Source of the DNA: UBA1757 sp963617485
GTDB taxonomy: Bacteria > Bacteroidota > Bacteroidia > Bacteroidales > UBA1402
Direction of reading: 5' to 3'
Assembly (NCBI GenBank): GCA_963617485.1
Contig: CAVEPA010000004.1
Location: 1-64,000 of the forward strand
Length of the DNA: 64,000 nt
Below the pieces are notes generated by a model. The model made no database searches. It saw only the letters and a list, made by a program, of their open reading frames with translations, and was not told where the DNA came from. The translations under genes were made by a program, and so were the position numbers. Shown piece by piece: positions 63,072 through 64,000 of the stretch (positions are counted from its first letter, which is position 1; every line of letters starts with the position of its first letter).

Positions 63072-64000
63072 ATGGAATTACCATCCAAGTACTCTCCCGC
63101 AGATTGTGAGGGAAAATGGTACGATTATTGGGTAAAGCACAAACTCTTCCATTCCGAAGTTGACGGACGTGAACCTTATACTATCGTTATTCCGCCGCCA
63201 AACGTGACGGGTGTGCTTCATATGGGGCATATGCTCAACAACACCATTCAGGACATTCTTGTACGTCGTGCCCGTATGCAAGGCAAAAATGCCTGCTGGG
63301 TACCCGGCACCGACCACGCCTCCATCGCTACCGAAGCTAAGGTGGTGAACAAGCTGGCCGCACAGGGCATCAAGAAGAGCGACCTCACGCGCGAAGAATT
63401 CCTCAAGCATGCCTGGGCTTGGACTGAAGAGCACGGAGGCATTATCCTTAAACAACTACGACGTTTGGGGGCCTCCTGCGACTGGGACCGCACCGCCTTC
63501 ACCATGGACGAAAAGCGCAGCCAATCGGTGATTAAGGTGTTCGTAGACCTTTACGACAAGGGTTTGATTTACAGAGGCCTGCGTATGGTCAATTGGGATC
63601 CCAAGGCCAAGACCTCACTCAGCAACGAAGAAGTCATCTACCACGAAGAAAAAAGCAAGCTCTATTACCTTAGATATTATTTGGCCAACGATGACATGAG
63701 CGGCGAGACTGGCCAGGAAGGCGAAGTGGTACACCGCGATGCCCAAGGACACCGTTATGCAGTGGTGGCTACCACACGTCCCGAGACCATTATGGGCGAT
63801 ACGGCCATGTGCATCAATCCCAAAGACCCCAAAAACCAATGGTTGAAGGGCAAGAAGGTTATCGTGCCGCTGGTGGGCCGCGAGATTCCCGTTATCGAAG
63901 ACCGCTATGTGGATATCGAATTCGGTACCGGCTGTCTGAAGGTAACGCCCGCACACGATGTCAACGACTACATGCTGGGCAAGAAACACCAACTGGAAAC
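63072..64000 (+). CDS. valS: Valine--tRNA ligase (N-terminal part; runs off right edge)
   Basis: The first ~309 residues of a class I aminoacyl-tRNA synthetase. The HIGH motif appears as PPPNVTGVLHMGHML (~residues 41-55), followed by GTDHASIATE and NWDPKAKTSLSNEEV, and the editing domain begins (TTRPETIMGDTAM, GCLKVTPAHDVNDY), typical of ValRS. The KMSKS motif and anticodon domain lie beyond the window. Confidence 0.97.
   Translation, partial: MELPSKYSPADCEGKWYDYWVKHKLFHSEVDGREPYTIVIPPPNVTGVLHMGHMLNNTIQDILVRRARMQGKNACWVPGTDHASIATEAKVVNKLAAQGIKKSDLTREEFLKHAWAWTEEHGGIILKQLRRLGASCDWDRTAFTMDEKRSQSVIKVFVDLYDKGLIYRGLRMVNWDPKAKTSLSNEEVIYHEEKSKLYYLRYYLANDDMSGETGQEGEVVHRDAQGHRYAVVATTRPETIMGDTAMCINPKDPKNQWLKGKKVIVPLVGREIPVIEDRYVDIEFGTGCLKVTPAHDVNDYMLGKKHQLE

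Overview
The window is a 64 kb stretch of a Bacteroidales chromosome (phylum Bacteroidota). The evidence is phylum-typical families (GLPGLI, DUF4290, DUF4293, CCDC81-HU/SPOR, the Bacteroidota form of RNA polymerase omega, OMP_b-brl_3) and promoters of the Bacteroidota type (TTTG, about 19 bp, TAnnTTTG) in front of tRNAs and many genes. Shine-Dalgarno sites are mostly absent. Genus cannot be fixed from the sequence alone; a gut or oral Bacteroidales (Prevotellaceae-like or Bacteroides-like) is likely. I see no rRNA, insertion sequence, phage or CRISPR array. The stretch is gene-dense and mostly housekeeping.

Layout. 1-3.1 kb: a tandem array of a two-gene secreted module on the minus strand, a ~71-75 aa Cys-containing exported protein followed by a GLPGLI protein. 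There are three copies; one small gene is broken by a stop codon and one GLPGLI gene runs off the left edge. 3.2-9 kb: tRNA-Gly, a C1B peptidase, a PAP2 phosphatase, ClpB, tRNA-His and a DUF2461 protein. 9-13.3 kb: ffh, folD and a DUF1460 protein in one unit, plus an EEP-family protein. 13.3-16.7 kb: M23 peptidase, dxr, rseP. 16.8-23.6 kb: a tightly packed, partly overlapping operon of PBP1A, a C_GCAxxG_C_C protein, tsaB, DUF4290, murA, rimM and an ABC ATPase. 23.7-28.7 kb (plus strand): pyrB, pyrI, flavin reductase, glyA, hotdog thioesterase, MATE transporter. 28.7-39.6 kb (minus strand): HU/SPOR protein and pgk; an S9 peptidase, GH2 and rhamnose mutarotase unit; bamD, rpoZ and DUF4293; a CoA ligase with an ACT protein. 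39.7-45.8 kb: uvrB, an OmpP1/FadL barrel, an extreme low-complexity secreted protein, a YggS protein and rpiB.

45.8-57.7 kb: a sugar-acid and pentose operon read on the minus strand, kduI-kduD-galM-SSS transporter-araD-araA-araB-tkt, from a near-perfect promoter upstream of kduI. It would import L-arabinose, convert it through ribulose and xylulose 5-phosphate and feed the pentose phosphate pathway, while KduI/KduD handle the unsaturated-uronate product of pectin. The cluster lacks a visible regulator, SusC/D pair or polysaccharide lyase. 57.8-64 kb: an outer membrane beta-barrel protein with a Gly/Pro/Met tail, a NOL1/NOP2/Sun methyltransferase, MazG and the first third of valS.

The most unusual items are the galactose mutarotase lipoprotein with four near-identical 13-residue Cys/His repeats on its C-terminus, the duplicating small-protein/GLPGLI module with a gene-conversion-like tract, the His/Tyr/Trp plus Ser/Arg low-complexity secreted protein, and a MurA with Asp in place of the fosfomycin-target Cys.
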